From contig CAWKDV010000004.1 of assembly GCA_963848495.1 (NCBI GenBank), forward strand, positions 682,001-746,000: 64,000 nt of DNA, written 5' to 3'. How positions within the stretch are numbered: position 1 is the first letter of the stretch; every line of letters starts with the position of its first letter. A program made the translations under genes and the position numbers. A model generated the notes under the pieces. The model was not told where the DNA came from. It did not search any database and worked only from the letters and a program-made list of their open reading frames with translations. This document shows, piece by piece, positions 26,401 through 35,445 of the stretch. The stretch comes from JAICJR01 sp963848495. GTDB taxonomy: Bacteria > Actinomycetota > Thermoleophilia > Solirubrobacterales > Thermoleophilaceae.

Positions 26401-28365
26401 GAGCTGGGGCAGGACGTCCAGGCGGAGGACTTCACGGTCGTCGGCGTCGGCGACATGTCGGGCGACGTGTTCGGCAACGGCATGCTGCTGTCGCCGCACA
26501 TCCGGCTGGTGGGCGCCTTCAACCACCGCGACATCTTCATCGACCCCGACCCGGACCCGGAGACGAGCTTCGCCGAGCGCCGGCGGCTGTTCGACCTGCC
26601 GCGATCCTCCTGGTCCGACTACGACACGAAGCTCCTGTCCAGTGGCGGCGGGATATACGCGCGCACCGCCAAGTCGATCCACCTCTCGCCGCAGGCGCGC
26701 GACGCACTCGCCGTCGAGCGCGAGACGCTGACTCCGAACGAGCTGATCAAGGCTCTCCTGCGAGCGCCGGTGGACCTGCTCTGGAACGGGGGCATCGGCA
26801 CCTACGTGAAGGCGGGCGACGAGAGTCATGCCGAGGCGGGCGACAAGACCAACGACAACGTCCGCGTGGATGCCGGTGAGCTGCGCTGCCGGGTGGTCGG
26901 CGAGGGCGGGAACCTCGGCCTGACCCAGCACGCGCGGATCGAATACGCGGGCACCGGCGGCAAGATCAACACCGACGCGATCGACAACTCGGCGGGGGTC
27001 GACTGCTCAGACCACGAGGTCAACATCAAGGTGCTGCTCGACGCGATCGTGGCCGACGGCGACCTCACCGGCAAGCAGCGCGACCTGCTGCTGGCCGAGA
27101 TGACGGAGGACGTGGCGGGGCTCGTGCTGAAGGACAACTACGAGCAGACCGAGACGCTCTCGATGTCAGAGGCCCAGGCGTCCGGGATGCTCGACGTGCA
27201 CGGCCGGCTGATCCGCGCCCTCGAGCAGTCCGGCAAGCTCGACCGGCGGCTCGAGGCGCTGCCGAGCGACGACCAGATCGCCGAGCGCAAGCGCGAGCAC
27301 CGCGGGTTGACGCGACCCGAGCTCGCCACCCTGCTCGCGTACACCAAGATCTACCTCTACGCCGAGCTGCTCGACTCGGACGTGCCGGAGGACCCGTACC
27401 TGTCCGCCGAGCTCGAGGCCTACTTCCCCTCGCCTCTTCCCGAGCGCTACGCCGACCGCATGCGCTCGCACCGGCTGCGGCGCGAGATCACGGCCACGCA
27501 GGTGGTGAACAACACGCTCCACGGCGCCGGCACCACGTTCGTCTTCCGCCTGCACGAGGAGACCGGCGCGCCCGCCTCCGACATCGCGCGGGCGTACACG
27601 GTCGCCCGCGAGGTGTTCGAGATGCGCGCGCAGTGGGGGCGGCTCGAGGCGCTCGACAACGTGGTCGACGCCGACACGCAGGTGCACACGCTGCTCGAGG
27701 GACGCCGCCTGGTGGAGCGCGGCGCGCGCTGGCTGCTCCGGAACCGCCGCCGGCCGCTCGACATCGCGGCCACCGTCGACTACTTCAAGCCCGGCGCGAC
27801 GATCCTCTACGACGCGATCCCGGAGCTGCTCGCGCCGTCGGACGTGGAGCCGCTGGGGCGCCACGCGCACGAGCTGAGCGACGCCGGCGTGCCGCTCGAC
27901 CTGGCGATGCGCGTGTCGGGCCTCAGCACGATGTTCTCGACCTTCGACATCGTCGAGGTCGCGGCCGAGACCGGCCTCGACGTGAAGACGGTGGCCCGGG
28001 TGCACTTCCTGCTCGGCTCGCGGCTCCAGCTGCACTGGCTGCAGGACCAGATCGTCGCGCTGCCGCGCGACGACCGCTGGAAGGCGCTCGCGCGCGCAGC
28101 GCTGCGCGACGACCTCTACAGCCTGCACCGCACGCTCACCGCCGAGGTCATCGCCGACCACCCACCGAGCAGCATCGCCGACGTCGACGCCCAGGTGGAC
28201 TCCTGGATCGAGGCCAACCAGGCGTCAGAGCGCGCTCTGCAGACGCTCGCCGACGTCCACGTCGGCCGCGTCTACGACCTGACGACGCTGCCGGTGGCGG
28301 TGCGCGAGGTGCGCAACCTCATCCAGGCACCCGCGCCGGCGCCGCTCGAGCCGCCGCCAACGTAG
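23496..28365 (+). CDS. gdh: NAD-specific glutamate dehydrogenase, large (180 kDa) type, with one frame break
   Basis: About 1622 residues, the usual length of the large GDH class: oxidative deamination of glutamate to 2-oxoglutarate with NAD. ATG 23496 opens MVTRPTVEGIDEALIESVCS through KIRIYNPQ; the continuation ETNGWQSTHTAIEIVADDMP is one frame over, the break being an extra base at about 23751. The rest is uninterrupted for ~1530 codons: RLFIRRDPFGRFLSCLVFVP, GGRVARGGIRWSDRREDFRT, catalytic VPVGAKGGFVVK, SGGSAGYDHKKMAITARGAW and VGVGDMSGDVFGNGMLLS. Domain order is N-terminal ACT-like, catalytic, then the large C-terminal helical region. The lone shift in so long a conserved gene points to a sequence error. 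An ATG at 23524 in the second frame is a shadow. Confidence 0.93.
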
Positions 28366-28582
28366 AGCGCTGGCCGAACAACCAGCCGGCCAGGTAGTCG
28401 GGCCAGTGCACGCTCCAGTTGAAGAACTTGTCGACGCCAAACAGGATCGGCGCGACGGTGAAGCCGATGCGCAGCAGCCAGAAGGCCTGGAAGGCGGCTG
28501 TCTCGACGTCGCTCGACGCGAGCAGCTTCGCCCTCCCGTTCGTGTGCTGGACGGGCCTTGCCTGGGTTTCAGTGGTAGCCAT
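28319..28582 (-). pseudogene. truncated DoxX-like membrane protein
   Basis: ATG 28582 has a good RBS (AAGGAG). The first ~70 residues look like the N-terminus of a small DoxX-type membrane protein: AAFQAFWLLRIGFTVAPILF then GVDKFFNWSVHWPDYLAGWL. After this the sequence turns into an Arg/Ala-rich tail and ends inside the 3' end of the converging glutamate dehydrogenase gene (47-base overlap). Homologues of this shape have about three more helices, so the C-terminal half is lost. Possibly still expressed as a one-helix peptide. Confidence 0.55.
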
Positions 28583-28636
28583 GGCTCTCCTTCGAGTTGC
28601 ACTTGAGAGCCATTGGCGCGCCGGCGCGCGCGGTTC

Positions 28637-28861
28637 TTACGTCCCGCCGCGCTCGGCGGCGACGAGGGCCAGCAGGCTGCTGTGGTCCTCGTCGCACGCC
28701 GGGCAGCCCTGCAGGTGGGCGCGCATCCCGGGCATCCCGGCGTCCGCGTCCCCGCCCGCCAGCTCGAGCTCCACATAGGCGTCGAGCTGCTCGAAGCACG
28801 CCTCGCAGCTGATCTCGGGCTCGGCGGGTCCCAGCAGGCGGCGGATCAGGTCGTCGCTCAT
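28637..28861 (-). CDS. zf-HC2-type anti-sigma factor
   Basis: 74 residues from ATG 28861. The sequence shows CEACFEQLDAYVELELAGGD and MRAHLQGCPACDEDHSSLL, i.e. an HxxxCxxC zinc-finger as in ZAS-type anti-sigma factors. No membrane segment, so it is a soluble cytoplasmic type. Its start overlaps the stop of the upstream sigma gene (ATGA), the normal order for an ECF sigma/anti-sigma pair. Confidence 0.8.
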   Translation of the reverse strand: MSDDLIRRLLGPAEPEISCEACFEQLDAYVELELAGGDADAGMPGMRAHLQGCPACDEDHSSLLALVAAERGGT

Positions 28862-29485
28862 GGTTCGCCTCCGATGGACAGCCCCTGCTCTGCGAGCCGG
28901 CCACGCAGTTTGCGCCGGGCATCGTGCAGGGTCTTGTAGAGCGCGCCGCGGGTCGTTTCGCGGCGCTCGGCCAGCACGTCGATGGGCACGCCCTCGACGG
29001 CCACCGCCACCAGCACCTCGCGCTGCTGGGGCGTGAGCTCGGACGCGATGGCGGCGCCGATCGCGCCGAGCAGCTCGGCCGACTCGACGTCGGCCTCCGG
29101 AGAGGCACGCAGGTCCGGCAGCGGCGCCCGGCCCTCCGCCTCGAGCGGCAGCTCGCGCCCATGCCAGGGCGCGGCGCAGCTTGACGCCCGTCTCGAACAG
29201 GGCGACTTGTAGGCCCAGGTGGTGAAGCGGCTCTCGCCGCGGAAGCTGTCGAGCTTCCGAGCAGTGCCATGAGCGCGTCGCCGGCGCCTGGTGGGCGAGG
29301 TCGTCCAGCTCCTGGGCGCTCAGCCGCGAGAGCGCTGCACGCCGGCGCCGGGCCTCGAACCGCGCGGCGCGCAGCAGCAGCTCGTGGAGCCGTGCGATCG
29401 CCGCGTCGCGCTCCGGCCCCGGGGTGCGCAGCGCCTCCACCCACTGGGCGGAGTCGACATCCACGGGCGCGGCGGTGACGGCCAT
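28858..29485 (-). pseudogene. ECF sigma factor, frameshifted
   Basis: Read on the minus strand, conserved sigma segments occur in order but in changing frames. The order is ARLHELLLRAARFEARRRR with SAQELDDLAHQA, GDALMALL, LDSFRGESRFTTWAYK, ALFETGVKLRR, then WHGRELPLEAEG to the end. Region 4 is intact: LTPQQREVLVAVAVEGVPID and RRETTRGALYKTLHDARRKL. Four small indels fall between ~29290 and ~29165. The final TGA overlaps the anti-sigma ATG. Intact residues across all breaks favour sequence error or very recent decay. Start taken at ATG 29485. Confidence 0.7.
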
Positions 29486-29515
29486 GTGGGGTTTGCGTAC
29501 GGCCACGCGGCTTTC

Positions 29516-30388
29516 TTACCCCGCGAAGGCGCCGCTCAACAGCTCCACCGTCATGCGCGTGTAGACGCCGTCGGGATCCTTCTCGGGGTTCAGGCAGCCG
29601 AGGCTCACCCCGGCGAGACCGGGCGAGGCGCCGAGCGGCCCCAGCAGCTCGGCCAGCTCGTCCCAGTCGAGGCCGTCGGGCATCAGGTAGTCGGTGGCGG
29701 GCATCGCCTCCATGTCGAGCACGTCGACGTCGAGATGGAGCCAGAAGCGCGCGCCCAGGCGGCCCGCCGCCGCCGCGGCCGCCGCGGCGAGACCCTGCGT
29801 GCGGAGATCGGCCGGCGAGAGCACCGCCAGCTCCGCGAGCTCGCCGGCGAGGAGCGGCGCGATGTCCGCCGCCTCCTCCTGGTCGCGGGCGCCGAGCACC
29901 TCCACGCCGGCGGGCTCTATCGAGGCGCCGCCGGAGGCGTCGACCCACGAGGCCGGCGCCCGCCCGAGCGCCACCCCCACGGGCATGTCGGCCGCCTCCC
30001 CGGTGGGCGAGGTGGCGCCGTCGTAGACGTCCACGTGACCGTCGACGTAGGCGAGCGTCACCGGCCCGCCGGCGTCGCGCATGCCGGCAAGCGCTCCGGG
30101 GAGCAGGGTGCAGCAGCCGCCGAGGACCAGCGGCCGCCGGCCAGCGTCGAACAGCTCACGCACCGCGGTCCGTACCGCCGTGGTGGTGGCGAGCACGCCG
30201 CCGATGCCCACCACGCCGCTGGCGGGATCGCGGCGCTCGTCGCGGATGCGCACGTCGAGGTCGCCGGCGTCGGCGGCGCCCAGGCGCTCCAGCAGGCCCG
30301 CCTCGCGCAGCGCCCGCGGCGCCTTCTCGGTGCCGCCGGAGCGGCCGACGCTGTCGATCGGCACGCCGATCGCGGTCCAGGAGTCCAT
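29516..30388 (-). CDS. arginase/agmatinase-fold ureohydrolase
   Basis: 290 residues, ATG 30388. Ureohydrolase fold with metal motifs: LAYVDGHVDVYD (DxHxD) and LHLDVDVLD (DxDxxD). The first motif, GGDHS in classical arginases, reads GGCCTLLPG, so one manganese-ligand His is Cys. Such variants exist in actinobacteria, and their substrates (formiminoglutamate, agmatine, guanidino compounds) are often unknown. No neighbour points to arginine catabolism. It precedes the sigma/anti-sigma pair by 30 bases on the same strand. Confidence 0.8.
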   Translation of the reverse strand: MDSWTAIGVPIDSVGRSGGTEKAPRALREAGLLERLGAADAGDLDVRIRDERRDPASGVVGIGGVLATTTAVRTAVRELFDAGRRPLVLGGCCTLLPGALAGMRDAGGPVTLAYVDGHVDVYDGATSPTGEAADMPVGVALGRAPASWVDASGGASIEPAGVEVLGARDQEEAADIAPLLAGELAELAVLSPADLRTQGLAAAAAAAAGRLGARFWLHLDVDVLDMEAMPATDYLMPDGLDWDELAELLGPLGASPGLAGVSLGCLNPEKDPDGVYTRMTVELLSGAFAG

Positions 30389-30430
30389 CGCGCCAAGCTA
30401 CCAGCGAGCGCCGGCTGCAATCCTGAAGGC

Positions 30431-30952
30431 ATGACCCTCACGCTCGGCCAGGCCGCGCCCGCCTTCACCCTTCCGGACACCGACGGCAACCCAACGCCGC
30501 TCGGCGACGCGCTCGCGACCGTCGTGGTCTTCACCTGCAACCACTGCCCCTACGCGCTCGCCTGGCACGAGCGCATCAACGACGTCGCGCGCGACTACGA
30601 GGGGCAGGGCGTGCGCACGCTGCAGATCAACCCGAACGACGCCGACCGCTACCCGCGCGACTCGCTCGAGGCGATGAAGGAGCGCGTCGCCGCCGGGGAG
30701 TTCGCCGGCCCCTACCTGCACGACGAGTCTCAGGAGGTGGCGCGCGCCTGGGGCGCCAAGGCCACGCCGCACGTGTTCGTCCTCGACGCGGAGGGCCGCG
30801 TGGCCTACCAGGGCGCGCCCGATCCGGACTACAGCGACGAATCGATGCGGGCGCGCTGGCTGCGGGCCGCGCTCGACGACGTGCTTGCGGGCCGGCCCGT
30901 GGCGCTGGCCGACACGGACGCCGTCGGCTGCTCGATCAAGTGGCGGAGCTGA
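30431..30952 (+). CDS. thioredoxin-fold redoxin (CNHCPY type)
   Basis: 173 residues, ATG 30431. AhpC/TSA-like thioredoxin fold: LGQAAPAFTLPDTDGNPTPL, the active-site region VVVFTCNHCPYALAWHERIN, and ATPHVFVLDAEGRVAYQG with the cis-Pro. The CNHCPY motif is characteristic of a redoxin family with a CxxC-like pair. Likely a cytoplasmic thiol oxidoreductase or peroxidase; substrate unknown. Divergent from the ureohydrolase and abutting the next small thioredoxin-fold gene stop to stop. Confidence 0.85.
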   Translation: MTLTLGQAAPAFTLPDTDGNPTPLGDALATVVVFTCNHCPYALAWHERINDVARDYEGQGVRTLQINPNDADRYPRDSLEAMKERVAAGEFAGPYLHDESQEVARAWGAKATPHVFVLDAEGRVAYQGAPDPDYSDESMRARWLRAALDDVLAGRPVALADTDAVGCSIKWRS

Positions 30953-31264
30953 TCATCCAAGCAGGCGCCGCAGCGCCTCGCGCAGCTCGTCCGGGTCGGG
31001 CGTGGGCGAGTAGCGGCCGTCGGCAAGCCGGTAGACGCGGCAGCTCAGACGGGCGCCGTCTGGGTCGGCCGGGAAGGCGTCGCGTCCGTGCACGCGGATC
31101 GTCGGCGAGCCGGTGAAGCCCTCCGCCGCAGCCTGTTCCTCCGTGTCGACGCGCAGGCGCGTAATGACCAGATCGCCGCGCCCGAGCTCGTCGAGCGCAT
31201 CGCGCAGTTCGCCGAACGCGCGCTCGTAGGAGGGGCAGTCCTCCCAGTAGAGAAGTTCCACCAC
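30953..31264 (-). CDS. small thioredoxin-fold protein (GCPS/DCPS type)
   Basis: 103 residues, ATG 31264. Begins VELLYWEDCPSYERAFGELR, a beta strand ending in a CPS redox or metal site, and later has GFTGSPTIRVHGRDAF with the cis-Pro loop. This fits the small DF-family (selenoprotein-like) thioredoxin folds found beside mercury and redox genes. Only one Cys in the motif, so it may bind metal or form mixed disulphides rather than act as a classical thioredoxin. Confidence 0.75.
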   Translation of the reverse strand: MVELLYWEDCPSYERAFGELRDALDELGRGDLVITRLRVDTEEQAAAEGFTGSPTIRVHGRDAFPADPDGARLSCRVYRLADGRYSPTPDPDELREALRRLLG

Positions 31265-31322
31265 TGAGGCGAGGGTATTGCGCGCGATACTTGGCGTCCG
31301 AACCCAAATTCATTCTCCGCCG

Positions 31323-32249
31323 ATGCCCGACGACGCCTTTCGACACGAGGCCTTCCTCTTTGAAGGCGAGGGTCAGTTCCTCGAGGGCACGGCGCGGTAC
31401 GTCACCGCCGGGATCGACGCGGGCGAGCCGGTGCTCGTCATGGCGCTGCCGCGCAAGATCGAGCTGCTCCGGCGCGAGCTCGGCCAGGCCGCGCCGGTGC
31501 TCTACGCGGACGTGCAGGAGGTGGGCGCCAACCCGGCGCGCCTGATCCCGGCCTGGCGTGCATTCGTCAAGGAGCGTGGCGGGGCCGGGCGGCGGGTGCG
31601 CGGCGTCGCGGAGCCGATCTGGGCGGGGCGCGGCCCGGACGAGATCGTCGAATGCCAGCGCCACGAGTCGCTGCTCAACATCGCCTTCGCCGACGACCCC
31701 TGGCTGTCGCTCTTCTGCCTCTACGACACAGAGACGCTCGACCAGTCGATCCTCGCCGAGGCCATGCATTCGCATCCGACGGTGATCGAGGGCGGCACCC
31801 CGCACGAGAGCCGCTCCTACACGGGCACCGAGGAGGCGCTGGCGCCATTCGGCCGCCACCTCTCCACACCCCCTCCCCACGCCCACCACATGCGCTTTCA
31901 GCGCGAGACGCTCGAGGACCTGCGCCGCTTCGTCGGGCTGCGGGCCTACGAGGCCGGGCTCAGCCCGGAGCGCGGCAGCGACCTCGTGCTGGCCGTCAGC
32001 GAGCTCGCAAACAACTCGATTCGCTTCGGCGGCGGCAGCGGCGTGGTGCACATCTGGGAGGAGAGCGACGTGCTGGTGGCCGAGGTCTGGGACGAAGGCC
32101 GCATGACCGAGCCGCTGGCCGGCGTGCGCCAGCCCGCGCCGGACCAGGACATGGGCCGCGGCCTCTGGCTCGTCAACCAGCTCGTCGACCTGATGCAGAT
32201 GCGCAGCTACGAGCAGGGCAGCGTCGTGCGCCTGCACATGCGCCGTTAG
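31323..32249 (+). CDS. MEDS-domain sensor fused to a histidine-kinase-like ATPase (anti-sigma type)
   Basis: 308 residues from ATG 31323. Residues ~1-165 are a MEDS sensor (HEAFLFEGEGQFLEGTARYV, EPVLVMALPRKIELLRREL, FADDPWLSLFCLYDTETLD). Residues ~190-305 are a HATPase_c_2 domain of the RsbW/anti-sigma kind: SDLVLAVSELANNSIRFGGG (N box) and DMGRGLWLVNQLVDLMQMR (G box). No phospho-acceptor His domain is present, so it probably acts as a serine kinase or anti-sigma switch. This layout is common in actinobacteria; its partner sigma is not obvious here. Confidence 0.87.
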   Translation: MPDDAFRHEAFLFEGEGQFLEGTARYVTAGIDAGEPVLVMALPRKIELLRRELGQAAPVLYADVQEVGANPARLIPAWRAFVKERGGAGRRVRGVAEPIWAGRGPDEIVECQRHESLLNIAFADDPWLSLFCLYDTETLDQSILAEAMHSHPTVIEGGTPHESRSYTGTEEALAPFGRHLSTPPPHAHHMRFQRETLEDLRRFVGLRAYEAGLSPERGSDLVLAVSELANNSIRFGGGSGVVHIWEESDVLVAEVWDEGRMTEPLAGVRQPAPDQDMGRGLWLVNQLVDLMQMRSYEQGSVVRLHMRR

Positions 32250-32253
32250 GGCG

Positions 32254-33816
32254 CTAGCTACGTGATGCGGCCGCGCTCGTCGCCGCCGCGGACGCCGCCG
32301 CGGTGGCCACGTCGCGCGGGTAATACTCGCGGGCCCGCAGCAGGATCCAGCCGGCCGCCGCCAGGGCCACCAGCATCAGCAGGAAGCTCACCTCCAGGCC
32401 GCGCGCCACGCCCGGCTCGATGCCGCCCGGCTTCGTGCCGATCGGCGCCTTCTCGGGCGCGATGCCGGCCACGAGGTCCGCGATCGCACCGAACAGCAGC
32501 GGCGCCACCGCCTGCCCGGTGGTGCGCAGGAGCGTCCTCACGCTCTCGGCCCGGCCCCACAACCCCGCGGGCATGATGTCGAGCCGCGCCGCGTCGAGCG
32601 GCGGGTTGGCCGCGGACAGGGCGGCCGCCCCGCCCATGTAGAACCAGATCGCGGGCGTGAGCGAGGTGTTGAGGATCCCGATCCCCAACAGCACCGTGGC
32701 GACCATGTAGCCCACCGCCGGCACCCAGATGCGCGCGTTGAGCACGCCGTGCCTGAGCAGCCAGTCGGTGGTCGGCCCGCTGGCGAGCGTGCCTATCAGC
32801 GCGCCGATCACGATCAGGCCGAGGACGCCAGTGGCCGTGGTCTGGCTCGCGTGGTAATGGCCGCGGACGAACACCACCGCGAAGGTCGACAGGCCTGCGA
32901 GGAAGAAGTAGCCCAGCGCCGAGGACACGATCAGCACCACGTTGGTCTTCACCCGCAGCACGTAGCGCACCGCCTCGCGCAGCGGCATGCGCGCGGCGTC
33001 CTCCTCCAGCACCAGCGCCGGGTCCGGCTGCACGCCTTGCTTCTGCACGGCCTGGAGCGCCAGCTCGTCGTCGCGCACCAGCTCGTCGCCCTCCTCGTCC
33101 GGGTAGCGGTCGCGCGACGGCTGGCTCAGATCGATCGCGCCGCGCTCGAGCCGGCTCGTGCCGCCGCGCTCCGGCTCGGGCAGCGTCTTCCACAGCTCAC
33201 GCGCCAGCCAGAGGCCGGGAAATGCCAGCGCGATGAACGCCCAGCGCCAGCTCAGGATGCCCGCGATCGTGCCGCTCACGATGAAGCCCACCGCCGTGCC
33301 CGCGATCTCGCCGCCGAGGATGTAGCCGTACACCACCACGCGCTCGCGCACGGGGAAGTAGTCGCCCGTGAGCGAGGCGATCGCCGGTCCCGCCGTGGCG
33401 GCCACGGCGCCCAGAGCGAGCCTGCTGAGCAGCAGGTGCCCATAGGAGTCGGCCAGTCCGCTCCAGGCGGTGGCCACGCTCCAGAGCACGATGCTGATCG
33501 CGAGCATCCTCACCCGCGGAATCCGGTCCACCAGCACGCCGACCGGGATCGCCGCGACCGCGCCCACGATCAGCGACACGGAGCTGAGCAGGCCCACCTC
33601 GGTGTTGCCGATGTGCAGGTCCGGCTCGAGTTGAGCCGCCACGGCGCCGACGGTCGAGGCGTCGGCGGTGTTGAGGGCGAGCACCGCGCCAAACAGCAGG
33701 ATCACGCGCGCCCGCGCGGGACCGCCGACCGCGTGCACCACGCGCGCGTTCACGCGCCCGGCGCCCCAGCGCGTGACTGAGAGCAGGTGGCTCGAGATCA
33801 CCCGGAGCACTCGCAT
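32254..33816 (-). CDS. MFS transporter, spinster-like
   Basis: 520 residues from ATG 33816; the frame opens 16 codons earlier. Twelve hydrophobic segments, with the MFS loop motif GVLVDRIPRVRM between helices 2 and 3 and LASGPTTDWLLRHG in the second half. A large cytoplasmic loop (~200-290, acidic, PDEEGDELVRDDELALQAVQ) divides the halves. The family includes spinster-like sphingolipid or organic-anion carriers; the substrate is not predictable. C-terminus is Ala/Ser-rich. Confidence 0.85.
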   Translation of the reverse strand: MRVLRVISSHLLSVTRWGAGRVNARVVHAVGGPARARVILLFGAVLALNTADASTVGAVAAQLEPDLHIGNTEVGLLSSVSLIVGAVAAIPVGVLVDRIPRVRMLAISIVLWSVATAWSGLADSYGHLLLSRLALGAVAATAGPAIASLTGDYFPVRERVVVYGYILGGEIAGTAVGFIVSGTIAGILSWRWAFIALAFPGLWLARELWKTLPEPERGGTSRLERGAIDLSQPSRDRYPDEEGDELVRDDELALQAVQKQGVQPDPALVLEEDAARMPLREAVRYVLRVKTNVVLIVSSALGYFFLAGLSTFAVVFVRGHYHASQTTATGVLGLIVIGALIGTLASGPTTDWLLRHGVLNARIWVPAVGYMVATVLLGIGILNTSLTPAIWFYMGGAAALSAANPPLDAARLDIMPAGLWGRAESVRTLLRTTGQAVAPLLFGAIADLVAGIAPEKAPIGTKPGGIEPGVARGLEVSFLLMLVALAAAGWILLRAREYYPRDVATAAASAAATSAAASRS

Positions 33817-33938
33817 CTCAGTAGCTTGGCGACCGCGGCGGCGAAGTGCGTGGTGAGCGTTCACGCGCCAACTTGTGCAAAGCGGCCAACCTTGCGCCCC
33901 GCGCGTGTGTCACAGCGTCGGTATGCCGATGGAGCCAT

Positions 33939-35357
33939 GTGGCCGCGATCGAGTCACGACTGCCTGACGTTCGCCATGACCCTTCGCGCGCGGGACAGCT
34001 CGAGCAGCTTCGCGACGAGCGCCTGGCCGACCTCGCCGGCGCCGGGAACGATGCTGCCTTCACGCTCCTATACGAGCGCCATCACCGCGCGCTGCTCTCG
34101 TTCTGCCGCCACATGGCGGGCAGCCAGGAGGAGGGCGAGGACGTGCTCCAGCAGACCTTCATGCGCGCGCTGCGCGCGCTGCGGGCGGGACAGCGACCGG
34201 AGCACGCGCGCGCCTGGCTGTTCGCCATCGCCCGCAACTGCTCCCTCAACGCACTTGCGGCGCGGCGAGCCCACCCCACCGGCGAGCTCGAGGACCAGCC
34301 CTCGACCCACGGGCTCGCCGAGGTCGTGGAGTCCCGCTCCGACCTGCGCGAGCTGCTCGCGGACCTCGCCCGGCTACCGGACGAGCAGCGCGCCGCGCTC
34401 GTGCTGGCCGAGCTCGGCGACCTCTCCCACGACCGCATCGCCGAGGTGCTCGGCGTGCGCGCCCAGCGGGTGAAGGCGCTCGTGTACCAGGCGCGACAGA
34501 CCCTGATCGCCGAGCACGCCGCGCGCTCGACTGCCTGCGAGAAGATCCAGAGCGAGCTCGCCGTCGCGCACGGGCCCGAGCTGCGGCGCGGCCACCTGCG
34601 CCGCCACCTGCGCGGCTGCGCGAGCTGTCAGGCGTTCCAGCACAGCGTCCGCGCCCAGCGCGCGGCGCTTGCGCTCGTGCTGCCGGTGGTCGCCGGGGAG
34701 GCGCTGCGCGGCAAGGTCGTCGGCGGCGCGCTGGCCGGGGCGAAGGGGATCGCGGTGGCGGGCGCCGCGAGCGGGGGCGGCGTCGCAGGCGGCGCGGGCG
34801 GCGCCGGGCTCGCCGCCAAGGTCACGCTCGGCAAGATCGGTGCGACGGCGTTGATCGCCGGCGCGCTGGCGGGCGGCGGCCTCGCCGTGAGCGGAGGCGT
34901 CGGCGCCGGGCATGCTCGAGGCCGGCCACCCGCCACGGTGCCGATCGTCGCCACGCCCGCGGCCCACGCAACGTCCACTTTCACCACGAAGCCGATCGCT
35001 CTGCCGCCCTCCCAACGGGCGCAGAGTGCCGCCGCCGCTGCCGCCAAGGCGCCCGCGCTCACGCGAGCTGAGCGGCGGCGGCTGATCCTGCGGCGCGAAC
35101 GCCGGCGCCTTCGTCGCCGGCTCCACCGGCGGGCTGTTCTCCACCGCCGGGCCGTGCTCCACAGGCGAGCCGGGGCGGCGCCGCTCGCGCGGCGGCCTGC
35201 CGCGCGCAAGATCGCGCGTCACCGGGCACACGTGCGGCGAGTGGTCCGGCGGCACGCCGCCGCGCGCAGGCCCCTGGCGCGGCGCCCGCTCGCGAAGCGG
35301 CCGGTCGTGCGCCGGCAACTCGCCCGCCGGCGCGCCCATCAGCGCGCTCGCAGCTAG
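33939..35357 (+). CDS. ECF sigma factor fused to zinc-finger, glycine-rich membrane segment and basic tail
   Basis: About 472 residues from GTG 33939 (GGAG upstream; earlier in-frame starts exist). Region 2: FTLLYERHHRALLSFCRHMA, GEDVLQQTFMRALRALR, RAWLFAIARNCSLNALAARR. Region 4: LPDEQRAALVLAELGDLSHD and IAEVLGVRAQRVKALVYQAR. Then a zf-HC2-like HLRRHLRGCASCQAFQ, and a Gly/Ala-rich hydrophobic stretch (GGALAGAKGIAVAGAAS to GALAGGGLAVSGG), likely membrane-inserted. A very basic C-terminal tail with repeated LHRRAV units closes the protein. Sigma, anti-sigma-like and membrane parts are thus in one protein, which could be held at the membrane until processed. Divergent from the MFS gene. Confidence 0.8.
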   Translation: MAAIESRLPDVRHDPSRAGQLEQLRDERLADLAGAGNDAAFTLLYERHHRALLSFCRHMAGSQEEGEDVLQQTFMRALRALRAGQRPEHARAWLFAIARNCSLNALAARRAHPTGELEDQPSTHGLAEVVESRSDLRELLADLARLPDEQRAALVLAELGDLSHDRIAEVLGVRAQRVKALVYQARQTLIAEHAARSTACEKIQSELAVAHGPELRRGHLRRHLRGCASCQAFQHSVRAQRAALALVLPVVAGEALRGKVVGGALAGAKGIAVAGAASGGGVAGGAGGAGLAAKVTLGKIGATALIAGALAGGGLAVSGGVGAGHARGRPPATVPIVATPAAHATSTFTTKPIALPPSQRAQSAAAAAAKAPALTRAERRRLILRRERRRLRRRLHRRAVLHRRAVLHRRAGAAPLARRPAARKIARHRAHVRRVVRRHAAARRPLARRPLAKRPVVRRQLARRRAHQRARS

Positions 35358-35445
35358 CGCGAACGCGCCACGTCCGCATGCGCCCAACCTTGGCGCACCC
35401 GAGCCGGTCTCCGGTCTGACGCAACTCGAATCACGGAGGACAGGA

